Assembly: GCA_015847255.1 (NCBI GenBank)
Contig: JADLZK010000279.1
Span: forward strand, 62,001 to 126,000
DNA from: Hyparrhenia diplandra
Taxonomy: Eukaryota > Streptophyta > Magnoliopsida > Poales > Poaceae
Reading direction: 5' to 3'
DNA length: 64,000 bases
In this document: piece after piece, positions 33,806 to 44,739 of the stretch
How positions within the stretch are numbered: the stretch's first letter is position 1
Layout: every line of letters starts with the position of its first letter
Translations under genes and position numbers: made by a program
Notes under the pieces: generated by a model
The model's input: only the letters and a program-made list of their open reading frames with translations
Told to the model about the DNA's origin: nothing
The model's database searches: none

Positions 33806-36800
33806 ATGAGAGATGGCAGCAACACCACCAAGAAGAGCAAGGTATCCTCCGCTCCTCTAGCTAAACTGAGCTGATGCATTCTAAAAGTAAATTATTATGT
33901 TCCTCCATGCTCCAATGTGTCTCTCCTTGATGTTGCTGTGACTTGTAGCTGTCATGGTCCAAGAGCTTGGTGAAGAAGTGGTTCAACATCAGGAGCAAGG
34001 CCCATGACTTCCATGCCGACGATGTAGCCGCGATTGGTAGGACAGGTATGCATTTCTGTGAGTTCGCCTGTGTGCGTTTGTATTGTATTTGTGGGCCTGA
34101 TTGCTCCCCATTGCTCCAGCAGTGAGCTCGCCATGTCTCGCTCTGTCTCCTGAAGATCAGTTTTGTTGTCTCTTCAGCTTCTCATCTTTTTGTCTTGTTT
34201 CTCTTTTTCGCCAGACACCCAACTTTCTTGTTTTTCCGAGTTCTTGTTACCCAAATTATTGATAGAACGGGCTGCTATCTTGGATTGGATGTTGCCTGAT
34301 CGATGGTTTCCTGCTTCAGTCGCAGGAGGGGGCGATGATGAGTGGAGGAGGGGCAGCAGCTTCTCCCGTAGGGAGCCTAGCACAGTGAAGAAGAGCAAGA
34401 CAGGTGAGCAGACTAAAGGTTGGTCTTTATTTGTTAGCTAGATGGCCACATTTCTGATTTTTTTCTTTAATGCCATGGCACATTGATTCAGAGAGGTCCT
34501 CGAGAAGGAGCAATGGGCACTCGAGGCGGGGAAAGATTGACCTTGATGCAGCCGAAGCTACAGTGACATTGGACTATAGGTACACTACTGCATTTCAGAG
34601 TTAATGCTCATACCCATTCCCAATCTTAGACGGTAGATAGCTTCGCATTTGCTTGAAGTAGGATATTTGTTGCTACATGGAATGTGGGTGGCCGTTCCCC
34701 GCCAAATAACATGAGCCTTGAGGACTGGCTCCACGCTGCGCCTCCTGCTGACATCTATGTCCTCGGGTACTTGTTACATCTCTATGTGTGTTCTCATGAT
34801 TCTTGTGGCAGTGCTTATTACAAGTAAGATTTCACTGTTCTGTTGATGCTATTGTGTTTAGGTTTCAAGAAATTGTTCCACTTAATGCTGGGAACGTTCT
34901 TGGGACAGAGGACAATGTTCCAGCAAAGAGGTGGGTGTCACTGGTCAGGAGGACACTAAACAATTTGCCAGGTACTAGTGGCAATGGGAGCTTCCGGACA
35001 CCATCTCCAGCTCCTAACCCTGTGGTGGAGATCGATGATGATTTTGAGGGTTTGTCATCGAGGCAGAACAATGCGACATTCTTTCATCGCCGGTCTTTCC
35101 AGGCTGGGCTTAGTCGGAGTTTGAGAATGGAGGGTGACATTCTTGCTCCCCAGCCAAGGCTGGAACGTCGGTATAGTGTCTGTGACCGAGCAATCTATGG
35201 TCGTAGGCCTAGCGACTATGAGAACAACTACCGATGGGGTGGATCATCAGATGACGAGAATAATACTGGAGAGTCACCGAGTACTGTGTATTCACCAATG
35301 TCATATGGATATGGCAATGCATCATCTCTGGAAGATAGTCAGAGACGAGCTGGTCAAACTAGGTAAGTTGTAGTCTGAAGTTTTTCATTCTTGAAACTGA
35401 ACTCCGGCCCATTGCTATGAGATTTAGTGGATTTTTTGTGCTAATTGGCTGTTCAGATACTGTCTGGTGGCAAGCAAGCAAATGGTGGGATTGTTTCTGA
35501 TGATTTGGGCTCGGAAAGACATAAGAGATGACATAAGAAATCTGAAAGTTTCTTGTGTTGGGAGAGGACTGATGGGCTACCTTGGGAATAAGGTTAGTCA
35601 TAGTGTTTTTAGTGTGTTTCTTTTGCTATTCCAGTTTGTCATATGTAATTTGATCACAAACTGGAATTCTTGCTAGCTTAAGTATTCAATGTTAAAGGAT
35701 TTTTTTTCCAGGGTTCAATTTCCATTAGCATGTCATTGCACCAAACAAGCTTCTGCTTCGTCTGCAGCCACCTGACTTCAGGACAGAAGGAAGGAACTCC
35801 GATGTGCTGGAAATCCTCAGAAAGACCAGGTTTCCAATGGTCTATGGGCAGTATGAGTGTTCACCAGAAACAATATTAGAGCATGAGTATGCAAAGAACC
35901 TTACAGCTGATTCATGAAGTTTACTCCATTTGCATTTGGTGTGACATTGGGTCCCTTGTTTTGCCTTTCGTTGCAGTCGAATCATCTGGCTCGGGGACCT
36001 AAATTACCGAATTGCACTTTCCTATCGGTCAGTGAAGGCCCTTGTCAAGATGCGCAATTGGAAAGCCTTGCTAGAGAAAAGATCAGGTGAGAGCTTGGTA
36101 ACACTTCTTGAGACAATGTGTGCGTGTGTGTAGCGTTGAAGCTCTAGAAAGCAGTAAAATTCTTGTGCCAGAGGCAATTCAGTGCCTTTAGTCTTGTCGT
36201 TCTTTTACTTTATCATGTAACAAAGATTACTGGTGGCTTGGCAAAAGCAAAAGAGCTATTGTTTTCGCTATAAAAATGTTTTTGAAATATTCTGTTATCT
36301 CAAAGACAAAAACCTGGCACTTTCAGCTAAGGATCGAGCAAAGAGGTGGAAGAGTATTTGTTGGGTGGAATGAGGGAAATATATATTTTCCCCAACATAC
36401 AAGTACTCCAACAATTCTGACAAGTATGCTGGAGATGACATGAACCAGAAGGAAAAGAGGAGAACCCCTGCATGGTATTTTAGCCGCATATTTTAGTGTC
36501 AAATATTTTTTGTTGGATTTGTACAGTCAAGTAACTTCAGTAATCTTGCCAATTTTTTTTTGCAGGTGTGACCGTATTTTATGGTACGGAAGAGGTCTTG
36601 GTCAACTGTCATATGTACGAGGTGAATCTCGCTTTTCGGATCATAGACCGGTCTACAGCGTCTTCAGTGCGGAAGTGGAATCAATCAATCATAGCCGGAT
36701 CCAAAAGATGAGTTGCTCAAGTTCTCAACTGGACATCGAAGAACTGTTGCCTTACTCATATGGATACACTGACATCAACCCATATGGATACACGGACCTA

Positions 36801-36812
36801 AACTTCTACTGA
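33806..36812 (+). CDS. Type I inositol polyphosphate 5-phosphatase, 11 exons, coding frame broken at three points
   Basis: Removes the 5-phosphate from Ins(1,4,5)P3 and related inositides, damping calcium and vein-patterning signals. Exons: 33806-33841, 33949-34045, 34326-34403, 34492-34579, 34662-34766, 34862-35362, 35457-35592, 35712-35886, 35977-36086, 36327-36474, 36566-36812. Landmarks are IFVATWNVGGRSPP, YCLVASKQMVGLFLMIWARK, GSISISMSLHQTSFCFVCSH, RIIWLGDLNYRIALSYRSV, then PAW joined to CDRILWYGRG, and SDHRPVYSVF near the end. The long variable insert in exon 6 is typical of the plant type I group. Exon 8 lacks 16 nt at 35794/35795, giving TAG at 35877. The A-run at 36077-36080 has one base too many, and the C-run at 36390-36393 one too few. 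With those corrected, the exon phases fit and the protein would be about 566 residues. Confidence 0.9.
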
Positions 36813-39672
36813 AAGAGTTGTGGATTTCATTCTTCAGCATCCTTTGAATGCTGCATCCAGTAAATAGTGATTAAAAGGTATGTCTTGGAGAGTGATTTTA
36901 GTTCTTCCTTGAAATGTTTATGTTGGATCACTATACTGATAATTTCCAATGCCAGGTTATATTTTTGATTGAGATTCAAAATTTGTTGGACCAAAGATTC
37001 AGCATCGGGTAGTCGGTAAGCTCTACTCATATGTCATGGTCAACAACTCAACACAGTTGATTCATTAACTCATTAGGTGCTGAAGAACTGACTGAATTTA
37101 GCAAATTTGCAGACCTGCGCATTGTGCATCTTCACAAGTGCTTAGGAAACATAGTATGCAAGATTTAAGTACTCGAGATGAGGTATGATTACGTATGATC
37201 AGTTTCATGTGTTAGCAGAGGTACATTTTGGTGCGTGTCTGACGATTCACTCAATCTTATTCCCTCCCTTTTGCACCCAAGGGTCATGTTCTGCTAACTC
37301 TGAACAAAGTTAGGCGTGGTTCACTGACTTCGAAGCGAATAAGCAACAAGATGGCCACTTACAGCAAACGGTTGCAGACAGTACGATATTCAATCATAAG
37401 CCCAGGAGACTTTGGTCACAGCAAAGATCCTACTGGTAGCAACGGCAAGCGTGCGTCAGATTTTTTTTTTCTCCCTTTTTACCTGTACATTGAACAGCAA
37501 CGTTTTCAGACAGTAACGACAAGCAGTCCTTTGTAGTATAGTTTAGTCCTCTATGGTTATCTGTTGAAAAAAGCCCATGAAGCCTGCATTACTTGTATCC
37601 TTTCCATGGATGGAAAAGGGATGTGTAGGCCATCATTGCCTTGTTTTTGTTTTTATGATCATCGTCTGGATCAGCTGAGCTGACAAAAGGCTACCTGTCA
37701 CATTTTCACCAGCCGTCGATCTGCAGGAAAATGCGCTCTTTTTCACTGTAGCTAGCTGCGGCTAGGTGAAAAAAAAAAACTGCTGCTGGAACCTGCAGAC
37801 TTGCAGAGACATCTGTGATATACTTTTCTGTTTGAGTTGCAAGTGCAAGCGCACGCCGTGATGAGGTCTAGCAAGGAATGATTTGGCTACCAGTTGGTGT
37901 GCACTGCATGATGGTCAGATTGAGTGCACCCTGAACGTGCATCAGTGCCGCAGACCGTTCCCATTGGACCTTGGATGTAGTAGTGTGATTCAGTCATCGG
38001 CTGTTACTGCAGAAGAAGTAAGGGACTCAAATTTGTGCAGGCATACACTTGTTTGTGAAGCAGATATTGTGCTACTGATGCAAATCTTTGTCTACTGGAA
38101 AAGGACTGTGGCTGACAGTAACCAGTTAAACGACTTGAGAGATCTCATCAGGCATCGTTCTGACCGACCCCGGCCCCAATGTTTCCACAGGAGAGATGCA
38201 GAGTTCTAGGCCACTTTAACCTCATTTCCTGCCGAAGAACCTGACCTGCTTTTCACCATACAGTTATTCTTGATTGGTGTGTTAGCCCCCTTAACAGAAG
38301 ATAAACCTAGCTAGCTACCTAGCTTAACCTGACGCCTCAAAAGGAGGTGATTTCAGAGGAAATGACAGCCATCTTTCACCTTCTTTTGTGCGTTGGTGGG
38401 TCTCAAACAACGGCGATTTTACCAAACCTGGCCGGCTACTAGTATATATTATCAAGATGTAGGAACAACTGTTGTTAACCATCAAAATGACCAGCCCATG
38501 ACCTGTCTTAAAAGCTAGTATTTCAGTAAATATAATTATCAAGATGCAGAGTATATATGTAGTAGTGTATTTTTGTTTGTTTGTCAATATGTGGGTCACG
38601 TACGCGTAGTATGCAAGTGTTCATGTGCTGGGTGAATGTAACAATTCTGGCTTGGGAATAAAAGAATCCCGATGGGTATGGAGCAAAATGGCTGTGACAT
38701 TGCACCCTTTGGGCGTTGAGGTGATTGGTGTAAAAGCAAATGCTATGCGTGAGAAGACACGACAGGGACAGAGGGGGAGAGAGAGAGAGACTCGTCGCCG
38801 GCGGTAGCCTAGCCCTGGAGGACAGAGGCATTCATGCCTTGTTGGTGAAGAACAGCTAGCTGCGATGAAATGCATGCATGGCCCAATGCAATGCAATGCA
38901 AACAAGAACAGATGGTAGCTGTGGTCTGTGGATGATATGCATGCAGTCAAGGTTCATCATCCCGGCCGGATTTCCATGATTTCTCCCGCTCGACGACGAT
39001 CGATCGGATCCTGCATGCATCGGCCCTGGGGTGATTGTGTTTGTGCCGTTCCTGCGCTAATCATTGGATCGGCCGCTGCAACAGTGCCTCGTGCATCATA
39101 ATCCATACACATTTTTCCCATGACTAGACACTGCATGCTGCGTTGCTGCTCCTCTTTTTGCAGCATGCAACATGTGAAATACGAGTGCATACATGCGTGG
39201 ACGGCCGGTCGTCAGCTAATATTGTACAGCTGAAGAGAGACCTAGCTAGTATGTAGTAGTAGTATTCTGAGCAGTAAGCATTTGTTTCTGAATGTGAAGG
39301 CCGGAATCAATGCATTCCTTTATATCAAAATGTAGTAGTATTCAGAAATCTTTTTCTTGGGGGAATTTGAACTCCATCTTCCTCAAAAAAAATATAATAT
39401 TATTGCAGAAGGAAAGGGTAAGGATGGCGACAGGAATGGATGAGATGAGAGAAGGTGAGGCGCGCGATTACCATGCATGCATGATTTTCAAACATTGTGG
39501 CAGCAACGTGCAAGAAGCATCAACTGCCGCCGCCGGACACCGTTGATGCTGTGGCCCGGATCTCGAGGAGCAGATGATGATGGCTGATGTCGTCACTGCG
39601 CTTCACACCTTCTTCCAGGAGAGTGACCCAGAAAACCATGGCCATCATATCCACCACCACCTCCTACAGTCC
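36813..39672. other. 3' flank of the phosphatase gene and intergenic DNA
   Basis: The 3' UTR probably lies within the first few hundred bases. A 108-codon ORF at 37883-38209 has no recognisable motif. ATGCA tandem words occur near 38865-38900. No other gene was seen. Confidence 0.35.
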
Positions 39673-39674
39673 TA

Positions 39675-39910
39675 CTCACTCCGTCTCACTGAGTTTGTCA
39701 CCTTGGATTCCGTGTCACTTTTTTCAATGCTTCGTCTTATTCAAATTTTTACACAAATATAATTTATTTTATTATGACTTATTTTATCAATAAAGATACT
39801 TGAATATTGATTAATTTATTTGATGATTTGCATAAATATTTTGAATAAGACGGATGGTCAAACATGAAATCCAAAAGTCAAAAACGACAAAGTCCATGGG
39901 ATGGAGGGAG
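39675..39910. mobile_element. Stowaway MITE copy 1, 236 bp
   Basis: Left CTCACTCCGTCTCACTGAG, right TCCATGGGATGGAGGGAG, TA flanks at 39673-39674 and 39911-39912. The interior (TTCGTCTTATTCAAATTTTT, AATAAAGATACTTGAATATT) matches the reverse complement of the element at 40034-40275. Confidence 0.85.
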
Positions 39911-40033
39911 TACTTATTTGCGTGCTGCGCTGCTGTGTGCAGGTGCAGTGTTCGTCACGAGACAGCAAGCAAATACTCGTAGCAATGGAGTTCCGCTCCA
40001 GATCGACGTGTTAGCTGCAATCAGCACCGTATA

Positions 40034-40275
40034 CTCCCCTCCGTCCCATGGACTTTGTCGTTTTGACTTTTGGATTTCATGTTTTGACTATCCGTCTTAT
40101 TCAAAATATTTATGCAAATCATAAAACAAATTAATCAATATTCAAGTATCTTTATTGATAAAATAAGTCATAATAAAATAAATTATATTTGTGAAAAAAA
40201 ACTTGAATAAGACGAAGATTAAAAAAGACAAGACGGAATCCAAGGTGACAAAAAGTTTTATGGGGACAGAGAGAG
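40034..40275. mobile_element. Stowaway MITE copy 2, inverted relative to copy 1, 242 bp
   Basis: Left CTCCCCTCCGTCCCATGGAC, right TTTATGGGGACAGAGAGAG, TA at 40032-40033 and 40276-40277. It is in opposite orientation to the copy at 39675, separated by about 123 bp. Confidence 0.85.
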
Positions 40276-40277
40276 TA

Positions 40278-40762
40278 TAGGGTATGGAACGACACACGAC
40301 ATGTTCTTCATATATCGGATCGATCAGTAGGACAGCGTCTTCTTTACCTGAATGCATGTATGTAGAGCGGGCCATTCTTGCACACAGAGGATGCAAATGG
40401 ACAGAGCTGCACTTTTGCATCCGAACAATCTCATGGAGGTAGACTAGACTACTGTAGACAGGCATGCTCCTCCTCAGTTAAAGTCTAAAGCTCGATGAAG
40501 AATATAATTCAAAGCATCGATGTTTTGCATGCACGATCGAGGGCACGACGATATGCGAGAGTAAAGATCGAGTGGTCTTGTCTTGTCTCGTCATGCATGC
40601 ACTCGTATACGTGCCATTCAAGCAAGGTGTGTCATGCATTTTACGGCTTCTCGACGTGCCGCAATCATGCAAAGTTTGCGTTGTGCGCGCGTGGCAACAT
40701 CGAGCTTCAGCTAGATTGATCTTGATCTCACTTTATTTTTTGAGAGAGAGATGATCTTGATC
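40278..40762. other. Spacer with CATGCATG words
   Basis: No gene was recognised. Several CATGCA words occur (for example 40525, 40592 and 40635). Confidence 0.3.
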
Positions 40763-40765
40763 TTA

Positions 40766-40993
40766 GGGCCTCTTTTGGTGCTCCGGCTCGCGTGACCACT
40801 GTGGCGGCACTGTAGGCGCGTAGGAGCCGGAGCCCGGAGCCTCAAAAAACGAGCTTCGCCGGCTCCTCGCTACGGTGGGCGTTGTCAGTGTGAGAGAGAG
40901 GGAGGGAGAGAGAATACCGGCTTCTCGCTACATTAGCGCTACAGTGTCGAGATGAGGAGCCGGAGCTGGTGGCTCCTGCTGCCAAAGAGGCCC
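40766..40993. mobile_element. Tourist-like (PIF/Harbinger) MITE, 228 bp
   Basis: GGGCCTCTTTTGGTGCTCC on the left and GGCTCCTGCTGCCAAAGAGGCCC on the right are inverted repeats. TTA lies directly outside on both sides (40763-40765 and 40994-40996). GC-rich interior with repeated GGAGCCGGAG. Confidence 0.85.
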
Positions 40994-40996
40994 TTA

Positions 40997-42560
40997 CTTG
41001 CAGGTGTGGGACGACACGTACGGACCCATGTAGAGCCCACTAACAGCAAGGGCCTGCTCAATTTGCTTGTACATTAGAGCATTAAAAAAAATTGCTTGTA
41101 GAGAGGCTTATTTTATTAGAACACTTCATCTATATCTCACGTGTCTAATTTTTTTTTGTTGTTCTTGAAGTAAAGCAATGTGTAATTTGCCAAAAAAAAA
41201 ATGAAAGAACAAAAGCAATTTGTATTTTTGTCATTTTTTGACTATAGCAAAATAATGTACATTGTCTCTTTTGAGTTCTTTTTTAGTGTAAGACTGTTGG
41301 CTGAATTTTTTTGAAAAAAATTAGGCACCTGAAATATAACAACCTCCACACACAACGTATGTGTGCATTTTCAGTTCGGAAGAAAACACAGCGAAGGGAG
41401 AGAGCATCTTCATGCAGGTTAATTAGCTAGCACAACTTTGTGCATGCGTATGGAGTATGGAGCACCGCAGCAGCATACTGTATAAATATGCATGCATCGT
41501 CTGGTGACTGGGATTCATCTCATCAAGCAGTTTTCTAGTGTGTTCATTCCTTTTTCAATACTATACATTATACAGGCAACACACATGAACGTAGCACGTA
41601 GCGCGGCACACTGGAGCAGAAAAGACTCTTGGATTGGAAACGACCTAGCTCTGCTCTGGTGGGCAAGAGAATCTCACCGGCCGGCCCTTGGCTTTTGGGA
41701 TCGGAAATGGCTGCCATTTTTGCGTAGCGCAGACGCCGTCAGAACTCGAGAAGAGAGATCGAGCCGCTGGCTTCATCTACGCATGCATGCGTGCTGGCCT
41801 TCTGACAATGCCATGCATGCGTGAGAAGAATGTGTGCCGTGTGCGTACAGTATAGTGCCATCGTGTCTAGCTAGAATCTAGATCATCGACAGAGATGCAT
41901 GTATACAAACTGTACTGTACACTCCACAAGTTCCGATCTGTATATGCATGTCCGTACGTGTCTCTCTAGCCTCGTTGTTTGGACTCTTGCGACCTTGCAT
42001 GCATGCGTGTCAGTGCTTCTGGGGGTTCGTTGACATGCATGGGAATAGATCATGTCCGTGTCCGACCGTCACTCGGTACTCGGCCAAGCCGTCACGCACG
42101 GAACCAACGGTCACATCGTCCCACTTGGGCATGGGCATTGGGCAGCTGGGCCGACTGGCTAACTGGCTGGGTGCGTGTTTGTAAATTGCACGTTTTCATT
42201 ATTCCACTGAGCGTGTATACATGCAGCGACATACGGTAGGTGTACATCATCAACGTCGACTCTGTATGACCGGTCGTGGGTAATCGACGAGCTTGTTGGT
42301 CGGTGTCGTGCATCGTCAAATGAGGGAGAACCCGGGCGGCCTTGGGCCCTTGGCCTTTTATCTGCATCCACGACCCAAGAGTCCAGCGGGACGGGCTGGG
42401 CTCCGGCCGTTCTACAAGAGAAAGCCGGCGGCTTCGCCCACTGGGCCGCTCATGGCTTACGCGCCCGGCCTGGCTGCTGCAGTGTGGGCCCTCGCGCTCG
42501 CCCAACTAGCCAGAGGTACAGGAGTGCGTGATGGAAGAAGAAAATATATTTTTAACACAG
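40997..42560. other. Intergenic spacer, RY-type words
   Basis: No supported gene. GCATGC or CATGCATG words are frequent at 41440-42040 (41488, 41778, 41808, 41998, 42032). 42290-42540 is GC-rich with short ORFs on both strands that show no known motif. Confidence 0.3.
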
Positions 42561-42570
42561 ACTTTAGCTT

Positions 42571-42616
<46 letters not shown>

Positions 42617-42630
42617 GTGTGTGTGGGGGC
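42571..42630. repeat. (GT)n microsatellite
   Basis: About 25 GT units with two GGGG interruptions near the right end. Confidence 0.95.
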
Positions 42631-42739
42631 ATGGCCCTTGGAAGCCCCTGCCTCCGGTAGCGACTACGAGATACACGAGCCAAACTGAAATTATGTGAAA
42701 AATTCGTTATAACAAAATTTTCAGAAGACGTATTACACG

Positions 42740-42915
42740 TGTGCCCGCGACTTACCTAAGACACTGGCGGCCGCGCCGCCGTCGTCGCGGGCCTCGCGAG
42801 TCTTCCACCCCGAGGCGCGCTCGGCCAGTCCGACACCCACGCTGCCGCTGCCGCCGGTGCACTGCCCCGTGCCCAACAGCGTGGGGACGGTGCCGCCTGG
42901 GAGGCACTGGGGCCG
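42740..42915 (-). other. GC-rich exon-like segment, captured gene fragment?
   Basis: One minus-strand frame reads GTVPTLLGTGQCTGGSGSVG then GLAERASGWKTREARDDGGA, ending at GTCTTAGGTAAG, a good splice donor (near 42755). Protein identity is unknown. It is present in only one of the two tandem copies. Confidence 0.35.
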
Positions 42916-43345
42916 CCGCTAAGAGCAGAGGAAATACATTAGCCTGATCCTTGGTTCTAAAACAAAGAATTGCATAAACCAATCAATACATGCTCATTAG
43001 AAGAATCTCTCACAACTATATATGCAATGCTAATGTTAGAGCCGTCTAATAAATAAAAACTACAAGAGTGACATCATGTAGTAAGCACTAAGCAACGAAT
43101 GGAAAAAGAGAGGGGGCATGGCCCTTGAAGCCCCTGCCTCCGGTAGTGACTACGAGATACATGAGCCAAACTGAAATTATGTGAAAAAAAAATTAACCAC
43201 AAAAAAATCAGGAAAAAATAGCCAAAGCAGAGGAGATACGTTAGCCTGATCCCTGGTTCTAAAATAAAGAATCGCATAAACCAATCGATACATGCTAATG
43301 TTAGAGCCGTGTAATAAATAAAAATTATAAGAGTGACATCATGTA

Positions 43346-43495
43346 CTCCCTACATTCCAAATTATAAAGACGTTTTGACTTTTCTAGATACATTTCTTTT
43401 TTGCTTATGTACCTAGTTATACACTATGCCTGATACTTAAGAAAACAAACGCATCTGAAAAGTCCAAAACGCCTTATAATTTGGGATGGAGGTAA
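43346..43495. mobile_element. Stowaway MITE, 150 bp
   Basis: CTCCCTACATTCCAAATTAT and TTATAATTTGGGATGGAGGTAA are inverted ends with TA on both sides (43344-43345 and 43496-43497). Same family as the element at 17570. The unoccupied site is seen in the neighbouring copy (ATCATGTAGTAAGC near 43072-43086). Confidence 0.85.
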
Positions 43496-43499
43496 TAGT

Positions 43500-44240
43500 A
43501 AGCAATGAATGGAAAAAGAGGTTGTGTCTCTATAATACGGTATATGGACTATTGTCACTGAGTATCTTAAAAACTACAATAATGGCACGGTGTAGTAAGG
43601 AATGAATGGAAAAAGCATGCCATATCTTATCTTTATAATGCGTCAGAAACTAGAATCATCGTAGTTATAGCATATATTCTTTTTTAGGGAAACAACATAT
43701 ATTGTTTCATACAATGCATCTATTGTTCTACGTATTTACTGCCATTGGACTATCGCCAGTGGCTATCTCTGGGTTTTATTTTTTTCTTTGATTTGTGTGT
43801 GACGAATTATTCATTAATTTTCAAACATTTTTAGTGATTCCATGCCATACTAGAACCAAAACTCATTTCTACAAGGTGTCATATATCTTTTTTTTAACCA
43901 TTCCTTTCAAAGTCCAGAAATTATTGATTTCTATGTTTATCAATTTTATCATCCTATACTATTACGTTTTTCTAGCTACACATGCTCTGTTGTTTACTGT
44001 TATTGTTGTCTCCTTACTGTCGACCTCCTTCTTCAGCTTTTTGCCTATTATTACCGAATAGGCCACCCCTATTAAAGCCAGATCCTTATTTGGCGCACGC
44101 GCGCCACTTCAGAAAAATGGTGCACGCTCCTTTTACTGCTTCTTCTTCCCTCTACTCTTCCTGGCTGGTTTCCTGGCCAACGAGCCATCCGGGCCCGTCC
44201 GGTGTTTTCTAGAAGCATTTTTAAAATATTTTGAAACAGT
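43500..44240. other. AT-rich spacer
   Basis: AATGAATGGAAAAAG recurs at about 43505 and 43601, matching the end of the tandem unit. The remainder is AT-rich with no gene. Confidence 0.35.
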
Positions 44241-44739
44241 GAAACGCCCGTGAAGCTGCCCAACGTCGACGACCGTTCCCTTTCCCCTTTCTCTCCCCTC
44301 GACGCGCCGTTGGAAATCCGTCGCCGGAGCGGCGATTTTGGGCGACGACGGACCCTCCCCCGGCGGGTCTTCTCTTCGGTGTCACCGGCGGACCCACACA
44401 GAGAAAGCCAGCACGGTCGCGCGCCGCCGCTCCAGATCCGGCGCCCACGCCTCGCTTCGTCTGCCACGCAGTCGCGGTCGCGCGCTGCTGCTCCAGCTCC
44501 GTCCCATCGCCCGTGCCCCTTCCCTCCCTCGACGGGGACTTAGAGGTGAGGGTTCACCGTGTTTGCCCTCACATTTTGAATTTTTCGGTGCGGATTCGTC
44601 CCCATGTTGTTGTCGATTTGTTGTATTTTGATTCATAGCTCGATGTGTTCTCGATTTGGGCAGAATCGTCGCCATCGTCATCTCGATTTAGGGTGGATTT
44701 GTTGGAGGCCAGAGTCGTCGTCGTCTACATCGAGCGCCC

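Larger units (their letters stand above)
42629..43520. repeat. Tandem duplication of about 480 bp; second copy holds a MITE, first copy holds a GC-rich insert
   Basis: GGGGGCATGGCCCTTG... AAGCCCCTGCCTCCGGTAG begins at about 42627 and again at about 43113. GCAGAGGARATACRTTAGCC, ACATGCTAATGTTAGAGCCG-type words and AGTGACATCATGTA recur in the same order. The first copy has a GC-rich segment at 42735-42915 that the second lacks. The second has a MITE at 43346-43495. Confidence 0.85.

Noticed and set aside
37883..38209. 108-codon ORF downstream of the phosphatase
   Set aside because: No motif, no splice context and no family recognised.
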